24,392 nt of DNA, taken from assembly GCA_019113125.1 (NCBI GenBank), contig DXIA01000102.1, positions 1 through 24,392 of the forward strand. The letters run 5' to 3'. A program made the translations under genes and the position numbers. The notes under the pieces were generated by a model that had not been told where the DNA came from, ran no database searches, and saw nothing but the letters and a program-made list of their open reading frames with translations. The first letter of the stretch is position 1, and the number at the start of each line of letters is the position of its first letter. This DNA is from Candidatus Pygmaiobacter gallistercoris. Its GTDB lineage: Bacteria; Bacillota; Clostridia; Oscillospirales; Ruminococcaceae. Below, in pieces: positions 7,996-16,351 of the stretch.

Positions 7996-8831
7996 AGGAG
8001 TTGACTGCCAGCCAGATTACCGCCGCGGTGCGGGAGCTGTGCATCGAGGCAAACTACCGGCTGCCGCAGGATGTCGCAGACTGTCTGCGCTGCCGCCGGG
8101 AAGAGGAGGACCGGCCGGTTGCAAGGGAGATCCTCGGCAACATCCTCGACAACATCGCGGTCGCGGCCGAGGGGGAGTATCCGCTGTGTCAGGACACCGG
8201 GCTCGCCTGTGTCTTTGTCCGGCTCGGGCAGGAGGTTCACATTACCGGGGACTTTGCCGCCGCGGTCGACGAGGGGGTGCGGCAGGGCTATCGAGACGGC
8301 TATCTGCGGGCGAGCGCGGTGGCGGACCCGCTGCGCCGGGTCAATACCGGGGACAACACCCCCGCGCTGCTGACCGTCGACCTGGTGCCGGGCGATGCCT
8401 GCGAGATCACCGTTGCCCCCAAGGGATTCGGCAGCGAGAACATGGGAGCGCTGCGGATGCTGCGGCCGAGCGACGGCGCACAGGGGGTCAAGGACTTCGT
8501 GCTCGAGACGGTCAAAAAGGCCGGCCCGAACCCCTGCCCGCCAATCGTGGTCGGGGTCGGGGTCGGCGGCAGCTTTGACAAGGTTGCTCTCTGTGCCAAG
8601 CGGGCGCTGCTGCGGCCGCTGGACCAGCGGCATCCCGACCCGTTTTGGGCCGCGATGGAGCAGGAGCTGCTCGGGGAGATCAATGCGCTCGGTATTGGCC
8701 CACAGGGATTCGGCGGGCGCACCACCGCGCTGGCGGTGGCCATCGAGACGATGCCGACCCACATCACCGCCCTTCCGGTGGCGGTTAACATCAACTGTCA
8801 TGTCACCCGCCACGCCACGCGGGTGCTGTAA
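7992..8831 (+). CDS. class I fumarate hydratase, alpha subunit
   Basis: This is the iron-sulfur-binding subunit of the oxygen-sensitive two-subunit fumarase, which interconverts fumarate and malate. The three cysteines expected to hold the 4Fe-4S cluster are present: Cys66 in PLCQDTG, Cys182 in PCPPIVVGVGVGGS and Cys269 in NINCHVTRHA. KGFGSENMGALRML is another family block. At 279 residues it is full length for the alpha subunit. Translation starts at a TTG (7992) with AGGGAGG (7978-7984) about 7 bases before it. The TTG overlaps the TGA of the previous gene in a TTGA arrangement, implying translational coupling. The beta subunit gene follows with its own AAGGAGG. A tartrate dehydratase (TtdAB) cannot be excluded by sequence reading, but fumarase is the commoner function. 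Confidence 0.92.
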   Translation: MKELTASQITAAVRELCIEANYRLPQDVADCLRCRREEEDRPVAREILGNILDNIAVAAEGEYPLCQDTGLACVFVRLGQEVHITGDFAAAVDEGVRQGYRDGYLRASAVADPLRRVNTGDNTPALLTVDLVPGDACEITVAPKGFGSENMGALRMLRPSDGAQGVKDFVLETVKKAGPNPCPPIVVGVGVGGSFDKVALCAKRALLRPLDQRHPDPFWAAMEQELLGEINALGIGPQGFGGRTTALAVAIETMPTHITALPVAVNINCHVTRHATRVL

Positions 8832-8846
8832 AGGAGGAGACACGGC

Positions 8847-9410
8847 ATGATCGAGGTTACCACCCCTTTCACCCGGCAGCAGGCCGACGGGCTGCGCGCG
8901 GGACAGAGCGTGCTCTTCACCGGCACCCTCTACACCGCGCGGGACGCCGCCCATGCCAGGCTCTGTCAGGCACTGGCTGAGGGCCGTCCACTGCCCTTTG
9001 ATCTCACCGATGCGGTGATCTACTATGTCGGCCCCACCCCGCCCCGTCCCGGCCGGGTAATCGGCAGCGCGGGCCCCACCACCAGCTACCGAATGGACGC
9101 CTACGCCCCCACCCTGCTGGACCAGGGGCTGCGCGGGATGATCGGCAAGGGACTGCGCAGCGACGCAGTTGTCGATGCAATGCGGCGCAACCATGCGGTC
9201 TATTTCGGTGCGGTCGGTGGCACCGGCGCACTGATCGGGCGGTCCATCCGCTCGGCCGAGCTGATTGCCTACGAGGATCTCGGCACCGAGGCGATTCGCC
9301 GGCTGACGGTGGAAAAGCTGCCGCTGACCGTCGTCATCGACACGCTGGGCAACAACCTGTATGAGCTGGGTCCAAAGGAATACCGCGCACAGCGGGCGCA
9401 GCAGGGCTGA
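8847..9410 (+). CDS. class I fumarate hydratase, beta subunit
   Basis: This 187-residue protein is the partner of the alpha subunit encoded just upstream. Family blocks are visible in order: SVLFTGTLYTARDAAHARL near residue 27, YYVGPTPPRPGRVIGSAGPTTSYRMD (about 58-83), MIGKG and YFGAVGGTGALI. The SAGPTTSxRMD and GKG segments form the substrate-binding part of class I fumarases and tartrate dehydratases. It begins 15 bases after the alpha stop, with AAGGAGG at 8831-8837 giving good spacing to the ATG. It is the last gene of this three-gene unit and is followed by a bidirectional terminator. Confidence 0.93.
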   Translation: MIEVTTPFTRQQADGLRAGQSVLFTGTLYTARDAAHARLCQALAEGRPLPFDLTDAVIYYVGPTPPRPGRVIGSAGPTTSYRMDAYAPTLLDQGLRGMIGKGLRSDAVVDAMRRNHAVYFGAVGGTGALIGRSIRSAELIAYEDLGTEAIRRLTVEKLPLTVVIDTLGNNLYELGPKEYRAQRAQQG

Positions 9411-9424
9411 ACCGCAAAATCAAA

Positions 9425-9453
9425 ACGGACAGGGAATACCCTGTCCGTTTTTT
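9425..9453. terminator. bidirectional terminator between the fumarase genes and addA
   Basis: A perfect 10-bp stem, ACGGACAGGG (9425-9434) with CCCTGTCCGT (9439-9448), closes an AATA loop. It is preceded by A residues and followed by a T-run to 9453. It serves the fumarase operon on the plus strand and addBA, whose stop is at 9467, on the minus strand. Confidence 0.92.
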
Positions 9454-9466
9454 ATTTAGAATCCGT

Positions 9467-12400
9467 TCAGAAGACCTCGATCTCACGGTTCAGCGCAAAG
9501 GCGTAGAGGCTCGCACGGACAACCGGCATCCCAAGCCGGCGGGAAAGCGCCTGCCGGTAGAGCGCGAGCTGGGGGGCATACCGCTCCCGCAGCTGCTGCG
9601 CGGTCTTTCCGCGGTCGGTCTTATAGTCGACCAGATACAATTCTCCGTCCTTCTCGATCACACAGTCGGCCACCCCCTGCACCAGCACCGGTTCGGCGGC
9701 GAGCGGTCCGTCCAGTGGTGCCGCGCTACCTGCCGGGATCCGGGTGAAGAAGGGGTATTCCCGCAGCAGCCGGTCTGCCGCGAGGATGCGGTCCATCAGC
9801 GGAGAGGAGAGAAAGGCGGCAAGCGCCTCCCGATCGGCGGCCCGGGCGGTGACCGGGGTGATAAAGCCCTGTGCGGTCAATCGGGTGAGTTCCGCCTCGA
9901 GATCCCGCCGCGCCGCGCCGAAATCGGCGTACTGCAGCACCTCGTGCAGCGCGGTGCCCCGCTCTGCTGCCGAGAGCCCCGCCGCATAGAGGAAGGAGGG
10001 GCGCTTGAGCGTGGTCTCCCGCTCCTCCCGCGCCGAATGTACCAGCGCTGTCACCGAGACCTTTGCCGGCACCCCGAGCAGTGCGCTGCGGGGATACTGC
10101 CAGGTAAAATGACGGCGCAGTGCCCCGAGCAGCTGTGGGTCCGCCGTCGCAGTCCGTCCCGGGGCCGGCTGTTCTGATCCGGCAAGGGTCTCGTGGGGCG
10201 GAGCGGCGCAGATTTCGGTCCGCAGCGCATCCTCCTCCGACGGGAGAAGGGGCAGCTGCGCCGCGGATGCCGCGGCGCGCAGTGCATCCGCCTGTGGGTG
10301 GAGCAGCGCCGCCATGCAGATCCAGTCGGCAAAGCTCGATGCGCCGGCGACGAGATCCGCGGTCAGCCCGCCCGCGCCGAGCAGCGCGACCGCATAGCTG
10401 CCGAGGGTCTTGGCCGGGTCCCGCATCGCGGCGGTAATCAGCAGCCGGTCCTTCGCCCGGGTCAGCGCCACATAGAGCACCCGCATCTCCTCGGACAGCT
10501 GCTCCCGCAGCAGTGCCTGGCGGATCGCCCTCTGGGGGCCGGTCGGATACCGGGCGCCCCCCTCCTCCCGCAGACAAAGGCCGATGCCGAGCTGGGTGTG
10601 CCGGAGCACCGGGGCGGTGTACAGATCCTTTTTGTTAAACTGCCGCATCGTGTCCGCGAGGATGCAGACCGGGAATTCCAGCCCCTTGGAGCGGTGGATG
10701 CTCATGATCTTAACATAGCCCTCCGGCATCCCGGCCCCGCCGGCCGCCGGCCTGACCCCCGCCGCGAGCGCGCTGTCCACCCGGCGCAGAAACCCGGGAA
10801 GACCGCCGGTGCCGGACGCCGCATAGTCTGCCGCCATCCGGACAAACTCGAGAATCGCCTCCCGCCGCGCATCGGCGGCGTCCGCGCCGCCCGGCACGAC
10901 CTGCGCGGCCAGCAGATACCCGGTATCGGAAAGCAGTCTGCGGCAGAGCGCGTCGACCGAAAGAAAGGCTGCCTCGCTGCGCAGCGTCATGATCTTGCGG
11001 TAAAATGCCTGCGCCTTGGCCGACCCGCTGCGGGCCACCGCGCCGAACAGGCTGCCCTGCGGAAAATCCGCCCGCAGCGCCGCGAGCTCCCCGCTGGAGA
11101 AATCAAACATGGCGCTGGTCATCAGTGCGGCGAGCGGCACGTCCTGCGAGGGGTTATCCAGCACCCGCAGCGCCGCCAACAGCGGCTGCACCTCCGGCAG
11201 GCTGAGCACCCCATCCCCGAGATCGGTGTAAACCGGGATATTCCGGGCGGCCAGCGCATCGGAGAACAGCTCGGCCGATCCGCGCGGCGAGCGCAGCAGA
11301 ATGCAGAAGTCCCCGTATCCGCACCGGCGCAGCTTGCCGTCCTTGTCCCGCACCAGCTCGCCCTGCTCCACCATCTGCTGAATGAGCTGGGCTACGGTGT
11401 CCGCCTCGCCGAAGGCGGGATTCTCCCCGGCGTCCACCACCAGCAGCTCGGTCCCGGGCAGCCCGGTCTCCTGTTCGGCTGAACCGGGCAGCAGCCGTTC
11501 CCCACCGGTGTAGTCGAGCTCCCCCACCTCCCGGCTCATCAGTGCCGAGAACAGGTAGTTGATCCCCCGGATCACCCCGGCGGAGGAACGGAAGTTGTGT
11601 TTCAGGGTCAGTACTGCGGGATAATGCGCCCCGTCATAGGGGGCAAAGGTCTCCTTTTTCTCAATGAAGATCTCGGGCATCGCCTTGCGGAACCGGTAGA
11701 TGCTCTGTTTGACGTCCCCGACAAAAAAGAGGTTGCTCCCATCCGGCCGTGCCAGGAGATGATACAGCAGATCCTGAATCGCGTTGGTGTCCTGATACTC
11801 GTCCACCATGACCGCGTCAAACCGGCCGCGAATCTCCCCGGCCAGCGGGGTCGGGGTCCCGTCCGGCGCGCAGAGCAGCTGCAGTGCGAGATGCTCAAAG
11901 TCGGAAAATTCGAGCACCTTCTCCTCCAATTTCGCCGCAAAAAATCGCTCATCAAACAGTCGGATCGCCCGACACAGTCCCTCGACAAGGGGCCGGGTGC
12001 GGCCGACATCCTGCCAGAACTCCTCCTCGCTGCAGAGCAGCTGATTCTTGAGAATATTGGCCCGACGCTCCTTGATCTCGGCCCGCAGCGCCTGCACCAG
12101 CTGTTTCTGCGGCCCGTCAAAGCCCCGCACCTGGGCCAGCCGCGCCGGCTGCCAGGCGGTGAGCAGCGCCCGTGCGCCGTCCCAGTCCCCCGCCGCGAGC
12201 AGCTGTGCCGTGCGTTCAAACCGCGCTCTGTCCTCCTTCAGCGCCGGGCGGTAGGCGCCCAGCGCCGGTTCCTCGTCAATCAGCCGCAGCGCGGCCAGAC
12301 AGCGCGCCCGCGCGCCGTCGACCGCACGTTTTGCCTCCTCCAGCAGCTGTGCGCCCCAGACATTTTCGGTCAGCGGCTCCCGCTTTTGATAGAGCGCCTG

Positions 12401-12973
12401 AATCTGTTCCAGTGCCTGATCAAAAAAGGGCAGCGCCCGCAGATGATCATAGACCAGCAGCAGCGCCTCGCCCGCCTCCCGGTCGCTGCGCGCGCGGCCG
12501 AAAATCGAGGCAAAGGCGGCAAAGTCCGCATCGCGGTAACTCTCCTCCAGCACCCCGGCCAGCACCGACTGGCGCAGCTGGTAGATCTCCGCTTCATCGG
12601 CAACGGTAAAGTCGGGCGGAATGTCCAGCTGGCTGAAATACTCCCGCAGCAGCTGCATGCAGAAGGCGCTGACCGTCGAGATCGAGGCGCGCTGCAACCG
12701 CAGCGCCTGCCCCTGCAGCAGACGGTCGCCGGGAGTTTCCCGCAGTCGCTGGTCCAGCCCCTGAGCAAGTCTCGCCCGCAGCTCGGCCGCAGCGGCATTC
12801 GAGAAGGTCAAGATCAGCAGCCGGTCGGCGGGAACCGGCTCCTCCCCCGCAATCAGCCGCAGCGCGCGCTGTACCAGCACCGCCGTCTTGCCGCTGCCGG
12901 CCGAGGCGCAGACCAGCAGCGCCCCGCCCCGGTCCTCAATTGCGATCTTCTGCTCGGCTGTCCACCGCGGCAT
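9467..12973 (-). CDS. addA: ATP-dependent helicase/nuclease subunit A (AddA)
   Basis: AddA is the UvrD-like 3'-5' helicase and one of the two nucleases of AddAB, which resects double-strand breaks up to a Chi site for RecA-dependent repair. The 1168-residue protein has Walker A ASAGSGKT at residues 23-30, a DEYQDTN box (motif II), the GDVKQSIYRFRKA block, the IHRSKGLEFPVC block (motif V region) and VLYVALTRAKDRL (motif VI). The C-terminal RecB-family nuclease domain contains LVDYKTDRG, with the catalytic Asp and Lys, followed by QLALYRQAL. The length is slightly below the 1200-1250 residues usual in Bacilli. The ATG at 12973 has GAGGAGGTGA just upstream. The gene overlaps the end of addB by 38 bases, so the two subunits are likely made together. 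Confidence 0.97.
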   Translation of the reverse strand: MPRWTAEQKIAIEDRGGALLVCASAGSGKTAVLVQRALRLIAGEEPVPADRLLILTFSNAAAAELRARLAQGLDQRLRETPGDRLLQGQALRLQRASISTVSAFCMQLLREYFSQLDIPPDFTVADEAEIYQLRQSVLAGVLEESYRDADFAAFASIFGRARSDREAGEALLLVYDHLRALPFFDQALEQIQALYQKREPLTENVWGAQLLEEAKRAVDGARARCLAALRLIDEEPALGAYRPALKEDRARFERTAQLLAAGDWDGARALLTAWQPARLAQVRGFDGPQKQLVQALRAEIKERRANILKNQLLCSEEEFWQDVGRTRPLVEGLCRAIRLFDERFFAAKLEEKVLEFSDFEHLALQLLCAPDGTPTPLAGEIRGRFDAVMVDEYQDTNAIQDLLYHLLARPDGSNLFFVGDVKQSIYRFRKAMPEIFIEKKETFAPYDGAHYPAVLTLKHNFRSSAGVIRGINYLFSALMSREVGELDYTGGERLLPGSAEQETGLPGTELLVVDAGENPAFGEADTVAQLIQQMVEQGELVRDKDGKLRRCGYGDFCILLRSPRGSAELFSDALAARNIPVYTDLGDGVLSLPEVQPLLAALRVLDNPSQDVPLAALMTSAMFDFSSGELAALRADFPQGSLFGAVARSGSAKAQAFYRKIMTLRSEAAFLSVDALCRRLLSDTGYLLAAQVVPGGADAADARREAILEFVRMAADYAASGTGGLPGFLRRVDSALAAGVRPAAGGAGMPEGYVKIMSIHRSKGLEFPVCILADTMRQFNKKDLYTAPVLRHTQLGIGLCLREEGGARYPTGPQRAIRQALLREQLSEEMRVLYVALTRAKDRLLITAAMRDPAKTLGSYAVALLGAGGLTADLVAGASSFADWICMAALLHPQADALRAAASAAQLPLLPSEEDALRTEICAAPPHETLAGSEQPAPGRTATADPQLLGALRRHFTWQYPRSALLGVPAKVSVTALVHSAREERETTLKRPSFLYAAGLSAAERGTALHEVLQYADFGAARRDLEAELTRLTAQGFITPVTARAADREALAAFLSSPLMDRILAADRLLREYPFFTRIPAGSAAPLDGPLAAEPVLVQGVADCVIEKDGELYLVDYKTDRGKTAQQLRERYAPQLALYRQALSRRLGMPVVRASLYAFALNREIEVF

Positions 12974-15900
12974 GCTGGGTCACCTCCTCTTCGAATACCT
13001 TCGCCGGTGCGCTGAGCGCCCGCTCCCGCCGCCCGTTGACATGACGGCAGACGGTGCGGTAGTCGCACCAGTCACAGGGGCGGCTGTCCCGCTGCACCAG
13101 CGGGGCGGCGTCCACCTCTCCGGCGTAGAGATCCTGTGCCATCTGTCGTACCAGATCCTCAATGTGTTCCTCAATCCGGCCGAGTTTTTCGAGATCGGCC
13201 AGTTTTTTTGTCTTTTTCAGTTTCCCGGTCGAGGTCCTGCCGACCGGAATAAAGGCGCCGTTTCCCTCATGGTCCATCGCCCGCAGCACCATCTCATCCT
13301 CGAGCAGCAGCCCGTCCACCTTGTAAACCTGCTGATAGCCGGCCGCCTCGTCCCGGTCAAGCAGCGGGGGCGGCGGGTCCGCCGAGAGATAGAGTACCCC
13401 GGCGGGGACCGACCCGGCGAAGGGGCCGCTGCCGTCGGCGCAGAGGCTGAACAGATAGAGCAGCATCTGCAGGTTGAGGCCGCACCAGACCTCCTCCAGG
13501 CTGAACTCCTTGCCGCCGGTCTTGTAGTCGACCACCCGGATCCACCGTTTGCCCTCCCGTTCCATCACATCCACCCGGTCGATCTTGCCGACCACCTGCA
13601 CGCGGCTGCCGTCCGGCGCGGTCAGCCGGAGCGGATGCACCTGCTCGCCCGGGCCGATCGGCAGCTCAAACGCCGCCGGGTGAAAGCTGCTCTGCTGTTG
13701 TTCCTTCTGGAGAAACTCGAGCAGCCGCCCGGCGTTCTTCTTAATCCGCCCGACCAGGTAGCCAAAGCGGGTCCCCTGAGAGAGGGCCGGGGGAATTTTC
13801 TCCCGCACATACTCGTCACAGAGGTCCCCGGCCAGCGTGTCGAGCTCCGCGGGGCTCTTTTCCAGAAAACCCGCGCCGGTGCGGCGCAGCGCCTGCTCCA
13901 GCACATAGTGGACAAAGCTGCCGCTCTCGATCGGGGAGAGCTCCGCCCGCCGGCGCACCCGCAGCCGGAGCACATACTCGAGAAAGTAGGCATAGCTGCA
14001 GCTGAAATACCGCTCGATCCGGGTCGGCGAGAGGGTCAGCCCCTCCCCGAGCAGACGGCGCAGCGCATCCGGGTTCTCGACCGAAAAGCGCCGGGGCCGG
14101 GCCGCCCGGGCGAGGATTTCGAGCGCCGACTGCTGCTCGGGCAGCTCCCCGAGCGCCTCGGCCAGCGCGGCGGTGGCGGGGTCGTCGTTCCAGTACCGCG
14201 CGGCATAGCCCTGCAGCGCGGCAGGGGGTGCAGCCCAGAGCAGATCCTCCCCAAGCCGCATTGCGGGCGGTTTCAGCTGTTCGGTCAGCGAGAGCAGCGG
14301 CGCACAGGGGGTCAGCGGCTGCCCGCCGGCCGACTGTGGGCAGAGCAGATGCAGCCCCTCCCCCGCCGCGGTCAGCGCCCGGTAGAGATACATCTGCTCC
14401 AGCCGCACCCGGTTTTCAAAGTCGCCGGGCATCTCGACCCCGATCTCGACCAGCAGCTCCCGGTCGGCGTGGGTCAGCAGACCACTGGCCCCGACCTGGG
14501 CCGGAAAGATTCCCTCGGCGAGATCGGCGACAAAGACGTGCCGCGGCGAGAGCAGCCGCATCCGGTCGGCAGTGGTGACCAGAACGCTGTCCATCGTCCG
14601 GGGCACCCGCCCCACCTCGCTGGCCCGCACCAGCAGCACCAGCAGCTCGTCGTACTCCGCCGGGCTGATCGGATCCTCTCCCAGCAGCCGGGCCATCTCA
14701 TCGAGGTTGTCCATCGCCGCGTCCCACATCCGCAGCGCCTCGTCGGCCTCCTCCTCCTGACCGGCCGCCCGCAGCGCCTCGGCGGTCGCCGCGAGACAAT
14801 CCGGTGCGCCGAACGCGTCCAGCAGCAGATAAAGCTGCCGGGAGAGGGAGAGCCCGGTCGGATGGGAGAGATGTCCGAGGAACTTCTCCACCGGTCCCAT
14901 CACCGCTGCCCGGGCGGTTTCCGCCCGGGACAGTTCCTCCGCATCCTCCTCCCGCAGTTTCTGGCCCAGCCCGGCCGGGTTGAGGGTGAAGGGCGCACGC
15001 CAGTCCGCCGCCGTCGGCTGCCAGGTAAAGGCATAATTTTCCAGCGCCGCGATCTCCCCTACCCCGACCCCGCACAGCCCTGTCTTGAGCAATGCGAGCA
15101 GCTGGCGGGTGGAAATTCCGCCCCTTGCCAGCGCCAGCGCGGCCCGCAGAAACGCGATCGGGGCGGTGTATTCCGCGGTGGTGGACTGATCCAGAAAGAA
15201 TGGGATCTGCTGGCGGCCGAGCGCGGCCTCGAGTGGGGCGCGCAGCTGGTCAAAGCTGCGGCAGACCACCGCCATCTCGTTGTACCGCACCCCGCGCTCC
15301 GCCAGCGCGCGCAGTCCGGCGGCGATCCGGGCGCACTCCTCCTCCCGGTCGGTGGGTGCATCGAAGGTCACCCCGTCGGCGCTGGTCGGCTCTTCGCTCT
15401 GCTGCCCCGAGAGCAGCCGATCCACCCAGACAAGGCCGGTGCAGGAGGCTCGCCAGTCCCGGGTGAGCAGGGTCGGCTGCGCGACCGCAACCGCCTCTTT
15501 TTTTGCCAGCCGGATCAGCCGCTGTGCTGTTTTCTTGACCGGACTGAAGAGCCCAAATCCCCCCTGCCGGTCGCTGAGCTCATCACAGCAGAGGGCGACG
15601 GTCATCCCGGCCGAAAGGGCCAGCAGCCGGCGCAGCAGCGCGTATTCCGGCGCGGTGAACCCGTCAAAATCGTCCAGATAGATCCAGGTGCCGGCAAACA
15701 GCTCCCCTTCAAGCCGGTCGGCCGCGCGGGTGATTCGGTCGCTGGGATCAATCGCCTTGCCCTCCATCGCCGCCTCGGTCGCGGCGAAGATCATCGCGAG
15801 CTCGGCCAGCTTTTCGCTGTCCGCCCGCCGCGCGGCCTTCTCGAGCAGCTCCCCGCTCGCCCCCGCGGTCTTGAGTTCTCCGATCGCGGCGGCACATTCG

Positions 15901-16250
15901 GCGATGAACGCGGTGTTGTTGCGGTGGCGGCGGTAGTATTGCACCTCATCCCCCAGCGAGGCGATCGCGCGGCGCACAAAGACACACCGGCCCGCATCGG
16001 TCAGGCTGGGCAGGGTGAGCCCGCCGTACTCCCGCTCGATCCGCTGGGCCAGTGTGCGGAAGGAGACCACCTCGGCAAAAGCCGACAGCCGGTCCCCCAG
16101 TTCATCGTAGAGCAGCAGTTCGGCACTCTGGCTGAACTGCTCGGGCACCAGATAAAGGCAGTGCGCCCGCTGCTGCGCCCGCTGCCGGATCCGGTGCAGC
16201 AGCTCGGTCGTCTTTCCGGTTCCACTCGTTCCCAAAATCAGTTCCAGCAC
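12936..16250 (-). CDS. addB: ATP-dependent nuclease subunit B (AddB)
   Basis: AddB is the second subunit of AddAB. It has a degenerate helicase-like body that in characterised AddAB recognises Chi, plus a C-terminal nuclease stabilised by a 4Fe-4S cluster. The 1104-residue protein begins with Walker A GTSGTGKT at residues 7-14. The nuclease motif is VVDYKTGGKEF, followed by LNLQMLLYLF (the QxxxY helix). The cluster cysteines are visible as one Cys in YFSCSYAYFLEY and a C-x2-C-x5-C group in PCDWCDYRTVC near the C-terminus, the known AddB arrangement. The start is a GTG at 16250 with AGGAGGA about 9 bases upstream; it gives the conserved N-terminus directly before Walker A. It is the first gene of addBA, behind a promoter at 16303-16332. 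Confidence 0.96.
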   Translation of the reverse strand: MLELILGTSGTGKTTELLHRIRQRAQQRAHCLYLVPEQFSQSAELLLYDELGDRLSAFAEVVSFRTLAQRIEREYGGLTLPSLTDAGRCVFVRRAIASLGDEVQYYRRHRNNTAFIAECAAAIGELKTAGASGELLEKAARRADSEKLAELAMIFAATEAAMEGKAIDPSDRITRAADRLEGELFAGTWIYLDDFDGFTAPEYALLRRLLALSAGMTVALCCDELSDRQGGFGLFSPVKKTAQRLIRLAKKEAVAVAQPTLLTRDWRASCTGLVWVDRLLSGQQSEEPTSADGVTFDAPTDREEECARIAAGLRALAERGVRYNEMAVVCRSFDQLRAPLEAALGRQQIPFFLDQSTTAEYTAPIAFLRAALALARGGISTRQLLALLKTGLCGVGVGEIAALENYAFTWQPTAADWRAPFTLNPAGLGQKLREEDAEELSRAETARAAVMGPVEKFLGHLSHPTGLSLSRQLYLLLDAFGAPDCLAATAEALRAAGQEEEADEALRMWDAAMDNLDEMARLLGEDPISPAEYDELLVLLVRASEVGRVPRTMDSVLVTTADRMRLLSPRHVFVADLAEGIFPAQVGASGLLTHADRELLVEIGVEMPGDFENRVRLEQMYLYRALTAAGEGLHLLCPQSAGGQPLTPCAPLLSLTEQLKPPAMRLGEDLLWAAPPAALQGYAARYWNDDPATAALAEALGELPEQQSALEILARAARPRRFSVENPDALRRLLGEGLTLSPTRIERYFSCSYAYFLEYVLRLRVRRRAELSPIESGSFVHYVLEQALRRTGAGFLEKSPAELDTLAGDLCDEYVREKIPPALSQGTRFGYLVGRIKKNAGRLLEFLQKEQQQSSFHPAAFELPIGPGEQVHPLRLTAPDGSRVQVVGKIDRVDVMEREGKRWIRVVDYKTGGKEFSLEEVWCGLNLQMLLYLFSLCADGSGPFAGSVPAGVLYLSADPPPPLLDRDEAAGYQQVYKVDGLLLEDEMVLRAMDHEGNGAFIPVGRTSTGKLKKTKKLADLEKLGRIEEHIEDLVRQMAQDLYAGEVDAAPLVQRDSRPCDWCDYRTVCRHVNGRRERALSAPAKVFEEEVTQHAAVDSRAEDRN

Positions 16251-16268
16251 CGCTGTTCCTCCTGCCCG

Positions 16269-16302
16269 ATAAAAATAAAAAGCCAGTAAAACTACTGGCT
16301 TT
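16269..16302 (-). terminator. terminator of the citrate synthase/membrane protein operon
   Basis: On the minus strand a perfect 10-bp stem (AAAGCCAGTA / TACTGGCTTT, 16302-16293 with 16288-16279) closes a 4-base loop and runs into TTTTTATTTTTAT. It lies about 50 bases past the stop of the gene at 16352-17197. The -10 box of the addB promoter abuts its 5' arm. Confidence 0.88.
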
Positions 16303-16332
16303 ATTATAACGACCTGTTCCCCAAAAGGTCAA
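16303..16332 (-). promoter_or_regulatory. sigma-A promoter of addBA
   Basis: On the minus strand TTGACC (16332-16327), an 18-base spacer and a perfect TATAAT (16308-16303) lie about 55 bases before the addB GTG. The predicted start falls around 16296, inside the 5' arm of the upstream gene's terminator, so this transcript would carry only part of that stem. Confidence 0.75.
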
Positions 16333-16351
16333 ACGGAAAGCATTCCCTGTC

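Noticed and set aside
5378..9410. A functional unit joining the purine permease, the unassigned protein and fumarase through AMP/fumarate metabolism
   Set aside because: The permease is divergent with its own riboswitch and promoter, so the proximity alone does not support a shared unit.
10193..13015. Two plus-strand open frames (10193-11482 and 11597-13015) opposite addA
   Set aside because: Antisense shadows of addA with no motifs.
9467..16250. addBA as part of a defence island
   Set aside because: AddAB is a core recombination enzyme in Firmicutes, and no restriction, CRISPR, abortive infection or phage gene lies nearby.
12888..16289. Plus-strand open frame of 1133 codons opposite addB
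   Set aside because: Despite its length it is a frame shadow of addB, whose Walker A, nuclease and iron-sulfur motifs are all on the minus strand. The plus frame shows no domain, only Arg/Gln/Pro/His-rich sequence.
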